This document shows positions 53,560 to 63,138 of a stretch of DNA of 64,000 nucleotides, one piece after another. Positions within the stretch are counted from its first letter, which is position 1, and every line of letters begins with the position of its first letter. The translations under genes and the position numbers were made by a program. Source of the DNA: Pseudochelatococcus contaminans (GTDB lineage Bacteria; Pseudomonadota; Alphaproteobacteria; Rhizobiales; Beijerinckiaceae); assembly GCF_014195635.1 (NCBI RefSeq), contig NZ_JACICC010000001.1:1-64000 (forward strand). Reading direction: 5' to 3'. Below the pieces are notes generated by a model. It was not told the DNA's origin and ran no database searches. It was given only the letters and a program-made list of their open reading frames with translations.

Positions 53560-54732
53560 TCAGCCGGCGAGCTTCGCCTTCTCGGTGGCGAAAGCCCAGT
53601 CGAGCCACGCCGTCAGCGCTTCGAGATCAGAACGCTCAACGGTCGCGCCCGCCCAGATGCGTAGGCCGGCCGGCGCATCGCGATACGCACCGATGTCATA
53701 GGCTGCGCCTTCCTTATCGAGCGTCGAAACGATGCCCTTGGCGACGGCGGCGACAGCCTCCGGCCCCTTGGCCACCACTTCGGGATCGACGATGGAGAAC
53801 GTCACCGAGGTATTGGAGCGCGTTGCAGGATCCTTGGCCAGCGGCGCAACCCACGGGGTCCGCTCCGCCCAATCGTACAGCGTCTTGGCGTTGGCATCGG
53901 CGCGGGCGATCAGGCCGTCCAGCCCGCCGACCGACTTCGCCCACTCCAGCGCATCGATGTAATCTTCGGTCGCGAGCATCGACGGCGTGTTAATGGTCTC
54001 GCCGACGAAAATGCCCTCGATCAGCTTGCCGCCCTTGGTGAGACGGAAAATCTTCGGCAGCGGCCATGCGGGCTTGTACGTTTCAAGCCGCTCCACCGCA
54101 CGCGGGGACAGGATGACAACGCCATGCGCGCCTTCACCGCCCAGCACCTTCTGCCACGAGAAGGTGACGACATCGAACTTCTTCCAGTCCAGCGGCTGCG
54201 CGAACGCGGCGGACGTGGCGTCGTTGATGATCAGGCCCTCGCGGTCATCCGGAACCCAGTCCGCATTCGGAACTTTGACGCCGGAGGTGGTGCCGTTCCA
54301 CGTCAGCACAACGTCGCGGGTCTTCGCATCCACCTGTGCCAGATCGGGCAGTTCGCCATACGGGGCGCTGATGACGCGCGCATCATCGAGCTTGAGCTGC
54401 TTGACGACATCCGTGACCCAGCCTTCGCCGAAGGATTCCCACGCCAGCAGGTCCACACCACGTGCGCCGAGCGCCGACCACAGAATGGCCTCGACCGCGC
54501 CGGTGTCGGAACCGGGCAGGATGCCGATCCGGTAGTCTTCGGGAACGTTCAGAATTTCACGGGTGAGATCGATGGCCTGCTTGAGCTTGGCCTTGCCGAT
54601 CTTCGCGCGGTGCGAGCGGCCAAGCGCCGCGTCTTTCAGCGCATCGAGATTCCAGCCGGGGCGTTTTGCCGTCGGGCCGGACGAAAACGCGGGGTTTGCG
54701 GGCCGCGTGGTGGGCTTTGCGATATCTGTCAT
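53560..54732 (-). CDS. serC: Phosphoserine aminotransferase
   Basis: A 390-aa class V PLP aminotransferase that converts 3-phosphohydroxypyruvate to phosphoserine. The sequence is of the alphaproteobacterial/archaeal-like SerC type: [15 protein letters not shown] at the start, [39 protein letters not shown], and the PLP lysine in [15 protein letters not shown]. The later [20 protein letters not shown] is typical of this group. ATG at 54732 has GAGGA ten bases upstream. serC, serA and purA point the same way, and serC is probably the first gene of that unit. Confidence 0.95.
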   Translation of the reverse strand: MTDIAKPTTRPANPAFSSGPTAKRPGWNLDALKDAALGRSHRAKIGKAKLKQAIDLTREILNVPEDYRIGILPGSDTGAVEAILWSALGARGVDLLAWESFGEGWVTDVVKQLKLDDARVISAPYGELPDLAQVDAKTRDVVLTWNGTTSGVKVPNADWVPDDREGLIINDATSAAFAQPLDWKKFDVVTFSWQKVLGGEGAHGVVILSPRAVERLETYKPAWPLPKIFRLTKGGKLIEGIFVGETINTPSMLATEDYIDALEWAKSVGGLDGLIARADANAKTLYDWAERTPWVAPLAKDPATRSNTSVTFSIVDPEVVAKGPEAVAAVAKGIVSTLDKEGAAYDIGAYRDAPAGLRIWAGATVERSDLEALTAWLDWAFATEKAKLAG

Positions 54733-54854
54733 ATTGTATCCATCCTCACAGATGGGCGCTTCCCGTTGGGGGGAAGTGTCCCGCGAATGGAGATACAGCA
54801 GTCGCCGCCCGCGCGCAAGCCGCCGCGTCGGTATTTTCAATCACAGCCGCCGTT

Positions 54855-55901
54855 TCAGGCGCCGTTCACCGTGCCAAGAAGCGGCCTGATGCGGGCCGCG
54901 ATCTGCTCTTCCAGCACGCGGGCGAGCTTGCCCTTGTAGTGAATTTGATCGAAGTAGAGATCCGGATCCTCGGTTTCCGGCAGGGCGCCGTCCCAGGAGA
55001 TGACGAAGGTGCGTGGCCGCGTCTGCGCCAGCGCCGCCAGCCGGCTTTGGCAGGCCTGTTCGGTGCGCCTTTCCGGGGTGTTCTCGCGCGGCTGGCCGGT
55101 GACGAAGGCTGGCGGCACCACAAGGGCGACGACGGTTTCCGCCGGCAAAGAGGCCAGCACGTCGGCAAGCGCGTCGATGGCGGGGAACTCCCCGGTTTCG
55201 TTCACCACGTCCTCGGGCTTGTACTGCATCAGAACCGCGCGTTTTTCCTCCGTCTCGAAGCCCTGCGACTCGTAGATGGGGTCGTAATCCCAATAACCGT
55301 CCGGCCGGGCGCGGTCGCGCTGGCCGATGGCGTACTGGACACGCCGCACGCCTTCCTGCAGCACATTGAAGCGCACCAGACCACCCAGATATGCGAGGGT
55401 ATCCTGCTCATAGAGCCAGAACGGAAACGGGTTGACGGTCGAGAACGCCTTGTCCGGCCCGTGACACCAGAAGATATCCGTGCCGATGGCCAGAACGGCG
55501 GGCGGCGTGCTGCGATGGCGCAGGAACCAGTCGATCAGCGTGAGCTGCTCCTTGGGGCGCGTGCCGGGCACGGTCAGGGAGGCGAAGCGCGCGCCTGTCA
55601 GCTCCGTCAGCCGTTCCGGATTCAGCGCCTGCATGCGCGAGTTGCCGATGATGATGGAATCGAAGTCGGGATCGCGCGCGCGATTCGCGTGCTCGGTGCG
55701 CGTGCCTTGCGCGCGCACGCCCGGCGTGTCGAGCACCGTCATACGCCCGGAGTTGTAGGGGTCGATGATGTAGAGCGCCAGCATCAGGCACGGCAGCAGC
55801 ACGACCACCGTCACCAGAAGCGTCACGGCAAAAGCGCGCCAGCGCCGGCCGGTGTCGGCCACGGCGTTAACTTGCACACTGTCTTGCTTCGTTTCGCTCA
55901 T
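54855..55901 (-). CDS. Membrane-anchored SGNH-like protein, partner of the MBOAT acyltransferase
   Basis: A 348-aa protein. One N-terminal membrane helix (AFAVTLLVTVVVLLPCLMLA) is followed by an extracytoplasmic SGNH/AlgJ-like domain: DFDSIIIGNSRMQALNP (block with Ser or Asn of the GDS-like motif), AIGTDIFW in the second block, and a C-terminal DLYFDQIHYKGKLA with the Asp-x-x-His pair expected of SGNH hydrolases. It follows the MBOAT gene by 69 bp on the same strand. In alginate-type systems an AlgJ/AlgX-type protein transfers acetyl groups to the polymer after the MBOAT brings them across the membrane. The polymer here is not identified. ATG at 55901. Confidence 0.78.
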   Translation of the reverse strand: MSETKQDSVQVNAVADTGRRWRAFAVTLLVTVVVLLPCLMLALYIIDPYNSGRMTVLDTPGVRAQGTRTEHANRARDPDFDSIIIGNSRMQALNPERLTELTGARFASLTVPGTRPKEQLTLIDWFLRHRSTPPAVLAIGTDIFWCHGPDKAFSTVNPFPFWLYEQDTLAYLGGLVRFNVLQEGVRRVQYAIGQRDRARPDGYWDYDPIYESQGFETEEKRAVLMQYKPEDVVNETGEFPAIDALADVLASLPAETVVALVVPPAFVTGQPRENTPERRTEQACQSRLAALAQTRPRTFVISWDGALPETEDPDLYFDQIHYKGKLARVLEEQIAARIRPLLGTVNGA

Positions 55902-55970
55902 GTCAGGTCACTCATAAAGCGTCGTTGATGGCTTTCTGGATCTGATCTTCAATGATGTCAGCGCCGGATG

Positions 55971-57341
55971 TCAGAACTGGAAGTAGATGAACTCATAGTT
56001 GGCATCGTCGCCAATCTTGAACAGGATCACCACGAAAACGATGGCCGTGAGCACGGCAACCCAGCGCGATGGCGGCAGCCGCTGGGTAAAGGTCCATGCC
56101 GTCGGGCCGAGCAGCGCGACCGCCGCCGCCAGCGCGATGGTGCGCCATCTGAACCGCTCTCCCGCGATATCGGAGCCGAACAGCGCTTCGAACATCGTGC
56201 TGGCCACTTCGAAGGTGGGCGCGCGGAACAGGATGAAGGTGAGCGCCAGAAAGCTGAAGGTCAGCACCCAGCCGATGAACGGCGGTATCGGCACACCTGT
56301 TTTGCGCCACACAGCCCCCACCGCCAGACCAACGCCGTGCATCATGCCCCATACAACAAAGGTCAGGCCCGCACCGTGCCATAGTCCCGCAAGAGTCATG
56401 GTCATGAACGTCGCAAAAAGCTGCACGGCCAGTCCGTGCCGGTTGCCGCCCATGCCGATGTAGAGGTAATCGCGCAGGAAGCGGGACAGCGTCATGTGCC
56501 AGCGGCGCCAGAAGTCCTGCAGCGACACGGCGCGGAATGGTGTTTCGAAGTTTTGCGGCAGCACGACGCCGAACAGCAGCGCGATGCCCAGCGCCATATC
56601 CGTATAGCCGGAAAAGTCGAAATAGATCTGGAACGGAAACGCAAGCGTGGCCTGCCATGCCGCGGTCGTGCTCACGGCACCGGCGGCGGCGGCCTCATAG
56701 GCCGGATTGACGTAGACCGACAGCGGGTCGCCGATAAACACCTTTTTGGCAAGGCCGATGGTGAGCAGCACCAGCCCGCGCGCGAAGCGTTCCGCCGCGT
56801 CCGAGCGCTGGTATGGACGCTCGTCGAACTGGTGCAGCACCTCGCTCCAGCGCACAAGCGGCCCGGCCAGCACCTGCGGGAAGAAGGTGATGTAAAGCGT
56901 GTAGCGCAAAAGCCCTATTTGCGGCGCGCGCCCGGCCTTCAGGTCCGTCAGGTACATGATGTGATGGAACGTGAAGAACGAGATGCCAAGCGGCAGCGCC
57001 AGTTCCAGCGGTGTGAGAGCCGTGCCCGTCACCTGCAACGCCAAACCGATGCCGAAATCGGCATATTTGAAGACGCCCAGCACGATGAGGTTGACGACGA
57101 TGGCGGACCAGATCAACTCCCGCCGCCCCCAATGCCCGAACGCCCTGGCTATCCACCAGTTCACGAGGATGGAAATCATGAGCAGCGGCAAAAAGCGCCA
57201 GTCCCAATAGCCGTAGAACGCGAATGAAAGCACCGCCAGAAGCGGCAGCCGCCATTGGGGTGCAAATCGCTCCGCTGCAAAATGCAGGATGAGCGCGCAC
57301 GGCAGGAACACGAGCAGGAAGGCGAAGGAATTGAAGAGCAT
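55971..57341 (-). CDS. MBOAT family O-acyltransferase (AlgI-like)
   Basis: A 456-aa integral membrane acyltransferase. The first helix starts MLFNSFAFLLVFLPCALI. Key MBOAT features are SFFTFHHIMYLTD, the FSGYTDMALGIALLFG segment, LQDFWRRWHMTLSRFLRDYLYI and the catalytic His in AGLWHGAGLTFVVWG. About ten hydrophobic segments are visible. It moves acetyl groups across the inner membrane for polysaccharide O-acetylation. It pairs with the downstream SGNH-like gene. A link to the polysaccharide locus about 20 kb away is possible but unproven. ATG at 57341 gives the family N-terminus. Confidence 0.92.
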   Translation of the reverse strand: MLFNSFAFLLVFLPCALILHFAAERFAPQWRLPLLAVLSFAFYGYWDWRFLPLLMISILVNWWIARAFGHWGRRELIWSAIVVNLIVLGVFKYADFGIGLALQVTGTALTPLELALPLGISFFTFHHIMYLTDLKAGRAPQIGLLRYTLYITFFPQVLAGPLVRWSEVLHQFDERPYQRSDAAERFARGLVLLTIGLAKKVFIGDPLSVYVNPAYEAAAAGAVSTTAAWQATLAFPFQIYFDFSGYTDMALGIALLFGVVLPQNFETPFRAVSLQDFWRRWHMTLSRFLRDYLYIGMGGNRHGLAVQLFATFMTMTLAGLWHGAGLTFVVWGMMHGVGLAVGAVWRKTGVPIPPFIGWVLTFSFLALTFILFRAPTFEVASTMFEALFGSDIAGERFRWRTIALAAAVALLGPTAWTFTQRLPPSRWVAVLTAIVFVVILFKIGDDANYEFIYFQF

Positions 57342-57581
57342 GCGCAGGCTTGTTGAAAAGAATCCGGATCTGAGGTGCGGACGAAACCCTGTGACCGGGA
57401 TGAACGGACGTCGCCTTCATCCTGCCATGAGCCCGTCCGGCCGGCCCACCTGCTAGATTTCGTCAGGCGTTCCGAATCTCTCCATAGGCGATATATCGTT
57501 TGGAATAAAGCCTGCTTTCCGACGGAAACCGATCATGTTTCCGTCAGAATGGCGGGAGTGCGGGGCAATCCCTTCGCGATG

Positions 57582-58451
57582 TCAGGCCATGCCGCCGGAC
57601 CGGAAGGTGTCCTTTCGGCCGTCAACATGAGACGACAGGCGGAACAGTCCCCGGCGTCCGGCCTCCGAGTGGAAAGCTTCCGTCAAGCCCACAACGGTTT
57701 CCGCCGCGCCAAGCATCATGAAACCATCCGGCGCAAGCTGACGGGCGACTCGCTCCAGCACATCGGCCTTCGTCTGAGGATCGAAATAGATCAGGACATT
57801 GCGGCAGAACACGATATCGAACTGGCCGAGCGACGCGAACGGGTCAAGCAGATTGTACTTCCTGTACGTTACCATCGAACGGACCTGCGGCGCGATTTCC
57901 CACATCTCGCCATAGTCCCCGGCTCTCTGCGTGAAATATTTCGCCAGCATCTGCTGGGGCAGCCCCCTCTGGACCTCGAACTGCGAGTAGAAGCCATTCC
58001 GGGCGCGATCGAGCGCTTGCGTCGAAATGTCGGTGCCAATGATTTCGATGCGCCAGCCAGCCACACGCGGCCCCATCTCCAGCAGGCTCATCGCCAGTGA
58101 ATATGGCTCCTGCCCGGTGGAGGCGGCGGCGCACCAGATGCGGATATGCCGGCTCGCTGCCCGCTCGGTCAGCAGATACGGCATCATCACGCCGGCGAAG
58201 TGCTCGAAGGGCACCTTGTCGCGAAAGAACAGCGACTCGTTCGTGGTCATCGCCTCGACCACCGTCTCGCGCAGCGCCAGTGCATCCGGCCGCCGCAAGC
58301 GTGCGATCAGTTCGCCAAGGTCCCGGCATCCGGTTTCACGCGCCAGCGGAGACAGACGGCTCTCGACGAGATACTGCTTGTCGCCAGGCAGGACGAGGCC
58401 GGACTTTTCCTTCACGAGCCGTCCGACAAAGGCAAAATCATCTTCGTTCAT
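57582..58451 (-). CDS. cheR: Chemotaxis protein methyltransferase CheR
   Basis: A 289-aa SAM-dependent methyltransferase for glutamates of chemoreceptors. The N-terminal CheR helical domain has FVGRLVKEKSGLVLPGDKQYL and EAMTTNESLFFRD. The catalytic core has RIWCAAASTGQEPYSLAM, IIGTDISTQALDRAR and FDIVFCRNVLIYFDPQTK, with a C-terminal GFMMLGAAE strand. ATG at 58451 overlaps the cheB stop by 4 nt (ATGA), so the pair is translationally coupled. It is the last gene of the che operon as seen here. Confidence 0.96.
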   Translation of the reverse strand: MNEDDFAFVGRLVKEKSGLVLPGDKQYLVESRLSPLARETGCRDLGELIARLRRPDALALRETVVEAMTTNESLFFRDKVPFEHFAGVMMPYLLTERAASRHIRIWCAAASTGQEPYSLAMSLLEMGPRVAGWRIEIIGTDISTQALDRARNGFYSQFEVQRGLPQQMLAKYFTQRAGDYGEMWEIAPQVRSMVTYRKYNLLDPFASLGQFDIVFCRNVLIYFDPQTKADVLERVARQLAPDGFMMLGAAETVVGLTEAFHSEAGRRGLFRLSSHVDGRKDTFRSGGMA

Positions 58452-59671
58452 CGGCCTGCCTCGCGCAAGAGTTCTGCAATTTTCACGCCGATCCGGTCCA
58501 GCGGCAGCACGGCCGCGGCGGCGCCCGCCGCCCGCACCGCGCCCGGCATACCCCAGACAACACTCGTTTCTTCATCCTGAATCAGGATGCTGCCGCCGCA
58601 ATTACTGATGGCGCTGGCCCCGAGGCCGCCGTCGTTGCCCATGCCCGTCAGCACCACCCCGAGACTCGCCGCGCCGAAAACCTGTGCGACGGAGCGAAAC
58701 ATCGGGTCGACCGCCGGACGGCAGAAATGTTCGGGCGGGGTGTCCCGCAGCCGCGTCACAACCGCGCGGTCATCCTTTTCAACGATGAGATGCAACCCGC
58801 CCGGAGCGACATAGATGCGGCCGGCGACGATTTCCTCGCCGTCCTGCCCCTCGGCCGCCGGCAGGCCGGTGGCGCGGCCAAGCTGTTCGGCCAGCAGGGC
58901 GGTGAATGTCGGCGGCATGTGCTGCGTGATGAGCACGGGTACCCGCACCAGCATATCCTTGCAGGTTTTCAGCACCTGCACGAGGGCCTGCGGGCCGCCG
59001 GTGGAACTGCCCAGCGCCAGAACGCGCGGCGGCACGCGGGAAAAAGGCCGAAGCGCCGGCCCGTTGTGTGACGGTGAGGGCGAAGTCGCGGGTTTGATTT
59101 CCCGCAGGCGCTCCATGAAAGTGGTGACCCGTGGCGATATCTCGGCCTTCGCCAGTTCCGACGTTGCCGCACGGCCCGGCGCTCTCGCGGCGGTTGAGGA
59201 CGTATACGACGACGGCGAGGAGGACGATGCAGACCGCGAATGGCGGCGGGCCGCCTTGCTCCCCAACTGAAGCACAAGATCAACCAGTTCCCGCCGATAA
59301 TCGTCGGCGCTGGCGATGCGGCCGCTGCCGCCGGGCTTGGCGATGCAATGGGCAGCGCCGAGCGTGAGGCAGCGCAGACTGGTTTCCGCCCCCTGCCGCG
59401 ACAACGTGGATGACACCAGCACCATCACCCCCGGCCGGCGCTGGAGCAGCAACGGCAAGGCGGTGAGGCCATCCATCTCCGGCATCTCGATGTCGAGCAC
59501 CACGACATCCGGCTTCGACGCCTCGACGTCCTCCACGGCAACCCTGCCGTTGGCATGGACGGCCACCACCTTCACGCCCGGCGTTTCACCCAGCCAACGC
59601 GCGGTCAGCCCACGGATGACCGCTGAATCGTCAACCAACATCACCCTGATATCATCTGGCTTGCCAGACAT
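58448..59671 (-). CDS. cheB: Protein-glutamate methylesterase CheB
   Basis: A 407-aa two-domain methylesterase/deamidase for chemoreceptors. The receiver (about 8-125) has VMLVDDSAVIRG and phospho-acceptor Asp60 in VVVLDIEMPEMDG. A Ser/Ala-rich linker of about 90 residues follows, longer than in E. coli. The catalytic domain (about 215-405) has the triad: Ser in LALGSSTGG, His in ITQHMPP and Asp in GMGNDG. The ATG at 59671 is favoured because GGGGG lies six bases upstream; another ATG two codons earlier is possible. It lies 80 bp after cheW, a gap without a cheY gene. Confidence 0.95.
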   Translation of the reverse strand: MSGKPDDIRVMLVDDSAVIRGLTARWLGETPGVKVVAVHANGRVAVEDVEASKPDVVVLDIEMPEMDGLTALPLLLQRRPGVMVLVSSTLSRQGAETSLRCLTLGAAHCIAKPGGSGRIASADDYRRELVDLVLQLGSKAARRHSRSASSSSPSSYTSSTAARAPGRAATSELAKAEISPRVTTFMERLREIKPATSPSPSHNGPALRPFSRVPPRVLALGSSTGGPQALVQVLKTCKDMLVRVPVLITQHMPPTFTALLAEQLGRATGLPAAEGQDGEEIVAGRIYVAPGGLHLIVEKDDRAVVTRLRDTPPEHFCRPAVDPMFRSVAQVFGAASLGVVLTGMGNDGGLGASAISNCGGSILIQDEETSVVWGMPGAVRAAGAAAAVLPLDRIGVKIAELLREAGR

Positions 59672-59750
59672 GGTCATCCCCCGAAATGCCGACACTCTCT
59701 CGTCGCGCCACGTTCCGCCATCTGTCCGAAGTGTTGCGCCCCTTCATGCG

Positions 59751-60227
59751 TCAGCTCGAGGTCTGATCCTCCCTGATATTCGCCAGAACCGCCTCGACAT
59801 CGAGCACCGCCATCAGTTCGGCATCGAGCGAGAACACGCCGTCCGTCATGGTATTCCAGCGCGGATCGAGGTTCGGCGGGCGGGCCGCGAGGCGGGTGGT
59901 GTCCAGCGTCAGCACCTCGCCGACTTCGTCCACCAGCAGCCCGAAGCTCTCACCGTGATAGTCCACCCCAACCGCGATGGATTGCTCGTCTTCCCCGCGC
60001 GGCTGAAAACCGAGGCGCAGGCGCATGTTGATGGCGGTGACGATGCGTCCGCGCAGGTTGAGCACGCCGTCGATCTCCGACGGAGACAGCGGGACCGGGG
60101 TGACGCGCTGTGGCACGAAGACATCGTGAACGGCCCAGATCGGCAATCCGAACAACTGCCCGGCGATGCGGATCGTCACGAACTGCACCTGTCCGTCATT
60201 GCGCGCCGCTGCGAGTTGCATGCTCAT
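59751..60227 (-). CDS. cheW: Chemotaxis adaptor protein CheW
   Basis: A 158-aa adaptor that couples receptors to CheA. The SH3-like CheW domain has FVTIRIAGQLFGLPIWAVHDVF, a NLRGRIVTAINMRLRLG segment, VDYHGESFGLLVDEVGEVL and a C-terminal VLDVEAVL strand. Its start overlaps the cheA stop by 4 nt (ATGA), so it is translated in step with cheA. A short N-terminal extension precedes the domain. Confidence 0.95.
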   Translation of the reverse strand: MSMQLAAARNDGQVQFVTIRIAGQLFGLPIWAVHDVFVPQRVTPVPLSPSEIDGVLNLRGRIVTAINMRLRLGFQPRGEDEQSIAVGVDYHGESFGLLVDEVGEVLTLDTTRLAARPPNLDPRWNTMTDGVFSLDAELMAVLDVEAVLANIREDQTSS

Positions 60228-63019
60228 GACTCAGCTTTCATATATCTTGCGGTGAATTCTTCCAGCGCCGCCAGCAAACCGGCCTTGTCGAACTTGGCGA
60301 TGTAATCCGTGAACCCGGCGATGCGTCCGCGCTCGATGGCCTCCGGCGTACCGAGGCCGGACAGCGCGATCACCGGCCAGTCGACGGTGGCAGGGTTGGC
60401 GCGTAACTGTTCAACGAAGGTGTAGCCATCGACTTCCGGCATATCGATGTCGCTGACCACGACGTTGAAAATCGTGCCGGCGTTCAAATGCTGCCAGGCT
60501 TCCGCCACGCTGCCGCATACCGTTACGTCGTAGCCTGCCTCTCGCAGGGAGGGCGTCAGCATGTTGCGGAACAGCGCGCTGTCGTCCACGAACAGTATCT
60601 GCGGCTGGTTCGGCGCGGCGGGCGTGCGCTGGCTTGCGATGAGCGAGAAGCCGGACGGCAGAAAATGCCCGATGTCGAGAATCTCCGTCGCCTTGCCCCG
60701 GATTACCGCCGTGCCCACGATGCCCGGCCCGCCGGAGTCGAACTCGATGGAGAACTCCTCGTCGACGATGTCGATGATCTCGTCCACCGCGAAGCCGATG
60801 GCCTTGCCCTGATCCGTGAACACCAGCAGCGGGCGTTCCTTGCGCGTGCTCTGGCGCGAGGCTTCGTCGAAGTAGATCAGAGGCATCAGCGAGCCGCGAT
60901 ATTGCACCAGATCGTGTCCCGTCACGCGCTCGATGCGGTCCGCGTCCACCACTTCCAGCCGGGTGATGAGCGACAGCGGCACGGCCTTCGGCTCCGACGA
61001 TCCGACGCGGAACACGATCAGCGAGGTGTTTGCCTCGGCGGATGCCGCGATGGCCTCCGGCACGTCGTCGTGCGTGGTGTTGGACGTGAGGCCCGCCGCC
61101 ATCGCCTGCGCCATGCTGTTGGGGTCGATGATCATGATGACACTGCCATCGCCGAGGATGGTCGTGCCCGAGAACATCGACACATGCCGCAGGATGGACG
61201 ACACCGGTTTGATCACGATTTCCTCGGTGTGCAGCACGTTGTCGACACCGATGCCGAACGTGCGATTGCCCACCTGCATCACCGCCACGAAGCTCTCGCC
61301 CGCGCTGTCGGTTTGCGTACCAATGCCCAGAAGCTGATCCAGATAGACAATCGGCAGCAGCTTGTCGCGCAAACGCAGCACCGGCGCTTCCTTGAAGCGC
61401 TCGATGCGGTGCTCGCTGCCCTTCTGCACCCGTACAAGCTCCACCACCGCAAGCTGCGGAATGGCGAAACGCTCCCCGCCCGATTCCACGATAAGCGCCG
61501 AAACGATGGCCAGCGTCAGCGGGATCTTGATGAGGAAGGTGGACCCCTGCCCCGCGCGCGACACCACGTTGACCGATCCGCCGATCAGCTCGATGTTGGT
61601 GCGCACCACGTCCATGCCGACACCGCGGCCGGATACGCTCGTCACGGCTTCCGCGGTGGAAAAACCGGCGTGGAAGATGAAGGCATGGACCTGCGAGTCC
61701 GACAGCTTCTCCGCCTCCACCTCGGACACGAGCCCGTTGCGGATCGCCTTTTCGCGGATGCGGGCGGTGTTGAGGCCGCGCCCGTCGTCGCTGACCTCGA
61801 TGATGATATGGCCACCCTCATGGTAGGCCGAAAGCCGCACCGTGCCGACCTCGCGCTTGCCAGCCTTCACCCGATCGGCGGGCGATTCCAGACCGTGGTC
61901 GGCGGAGTTGCGGATCATGTGGGTCAGCGGGTCGCGGATCATTTCCAGAACCTGCCGGTCGAGTTCCGTATCCGCACCGTGCATTTGCAGGTCGATTGGC
62001 TTGCCCAGATCACGCGACAGATCGCGCAGGATGCGCGGCAGCTTCTGCCAGGCATTACCGATGGGCTGCATGCGCGTCTTCATGACCGCATCCTGCAACT
62101 CGCCTGTGACCTGCGACAGGCGCTGCAGCGGCACCTTGAATTCCGATTCCTCGTGCCGGCGCATCAGGTCCAGCAACTGGTTGCGGGTGAGCACCAGTTC
62201 GGACACCATGGTCATCAGCTGTTCGAGCGTATCCACGTTCACGCGGATCGACTGGCCCGGCCCACCCCGGCCACCCCCGGCGGCATCCTCGCCATGCTGG
62301 GACGGCGTCTCACGGGAAGCCAGCGGCTGCTCGGCGCGCGCCGGCACACCGCCAGCCGGTTTCGTTGCAGGAGGCGCGACGGGTGCCGTCTCCTTGCCCG
62401 GATGCGCCGCGTCTGACCCAGCCTTCGGCGTTTCTGCCTTGGCGGCTGCCTCAGGAGGCGTTGTGGCGCTGGCGGACGGGCGGGGATCGACGGGCGTATC
62501 CCGGAACAGGCGCTCAAGCTCATCGAGTTCATCGTCAGCGGCGGCATTCGCCTGCGCGGCACTGCCCTGCGGCTCGTCCTCCGGCACGATTTCAGGCTCG
62601 CTCGCCTGCTCGTCCACAGGGGGAGCCTTGGCCGCCTGCGCGACCTTTTCGGCCATTTCCTCCAGCGCGGCAATGATTTCGCTGTCGTCTTCCTCCGGCT
62701 CTATACCGTCGTTGTTTTCCAGATCGTGGACGATGCCCTTGATGCGATCGATCGCGCGCATCACCAGATCGACGGAGCCCGGCAGCACCGGCGCGCCATC
62801 GCGAAAACGCCCCATCAGCGTTTCCCCGGCGTGGGCGACAGCCCCCAGCCGGGCGAGCCCGAGAAACCCGCTGGTGCCCTTGATGGTGTGGACGATGCGG
62901 AAAATACTGCTCAGAATATCGGCGTTGTGTGGATCACGCTCGAACTTGACAAGCTCCGTGTCCACGAGATCGAGACTCTCGTTGGTTTCCGTCAGGAACT
63001 CTTGCAGCAGGTCATCCAT
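60224..63019 (-). CDS. cheA: Hybrid chemotaxis histidine kinase CheA with C-terminal receiver domain
   Basis: A 931-aa kinase, longer than E. coli CheA (654 aa). The HPt domain (1-105) carries His44 in FRIVHTIKGTSGFLG. A Pro/Ala/Glu linker (about 115-255) replaces the P2 CheY-binding domain as far as I can see. The dimerisation helix pair begins INQLMTMVSEL-like at about 265; this is followed by the HATPase (N box LTHMIRNSADHGLE, G1 DDGRGL, G2 GRGVGMD). Two CheW-like domains follow (about 510-640 and 665-790). A receiver ends the protein (806-925), with Asp857 in VVVSDIDMPEVDG and Lys909. ATG at 63019 has AGAGG five bases upstream. No separate cheY is seen, so the receiver may serve as phosphate sink or output. 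Confidence 0.94.
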   Translation of the reverse strand: MDDLLQEFLTETNESLDLVDTELVKFERDPHNADILSSIFRIVHTIKGTSGFLGLARLGAVAHAGETLMGRFRDGAPVLPGSVDLVMRAIDRIKGIVHDLENNDGIEPEEDDSEIIAALEEMAEKVAQAAKAPPVDEQASEPEIVPEDEPQGSAAQANAAADDELDELERLFRDTPVDPRPSASATTPPEAAAKAETPKAGSDAAHPGKETAPVAPPATKPAGGVPARAEQPLASRETPSQHGEDAAGGGRGGPGQSIRVNVDTLEQLMTMVSELVLTRNQLLDLMRRHEESEFKVPLQRLSQVTGELQDAVMKTRMQPIGNAWQKLPRILRDLSRDLGKPIDLQMHGADTELDRQVLEMIRDPLTHMIRNSADHGLESPADRVKAGKREVGTVRLSAYHEGGHIIIEVSDDGRGLNTARIREKAIRNGLVSEVEAEKLSDSQVHAFIFHAGFSTAEAVTSVSGRGVGMDVVRTNIELIGGSVNVVSRAGQGSTFLIKIPLTLAIVSALIVESGGERFAIPQLAVVELVRVQKGSEHRIERFKEAPVLRLRDKLLPIVYLDQLLGIGTQTDSAGESFVAVMQVGNRTFGIGVDNVLHTEEIVIKPVSSILRHVSMFSGTTILGDGSVIMIIDPNSMAQAMAAGLTSNTTHDDVPEAIAASAEANTSLIVFRVGSSEPKAVPLSLITRLEVVDADRIERVTGHDLVQYRGSLMPLIYFDEASRQSTRKERPLLVFTDQGKAIGFAVDEIIDIVDEEFSIEFDSGGPGIVGTAVIRGKATEILDIGHFLPSGFSLIASQRTPAAPNQPQILFVDDSALFRNMLTPSLREAGYDVTVCGSVAEAWQHLNAGTIFNVVVSDIDMPEVDGYTFVEQLRANPATVDWPVIALSGLGTPEAIERGRIAGFTDYIAKFDKAGLLAALEEFTARYMKAES

Positions 63020-63138
63020 ATCCGCCTCTTATGAAAAGATCCGCCTCTGGTGAAAGGCAATCCCGAAACACCCGCCTTGAAACATCCGGCGACGGCACGC
63101 GCACGGCCAGAACCCTTCCGGACCCGCGCGGCGCTGCA

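Noticed and set aside
60488-62416. Long plus-strand open frame opposite cheA
   Set aside because: It is a reading-frame shadow of the certain cheA gene, and its product is His/Arg-rich with no recognisable domain.
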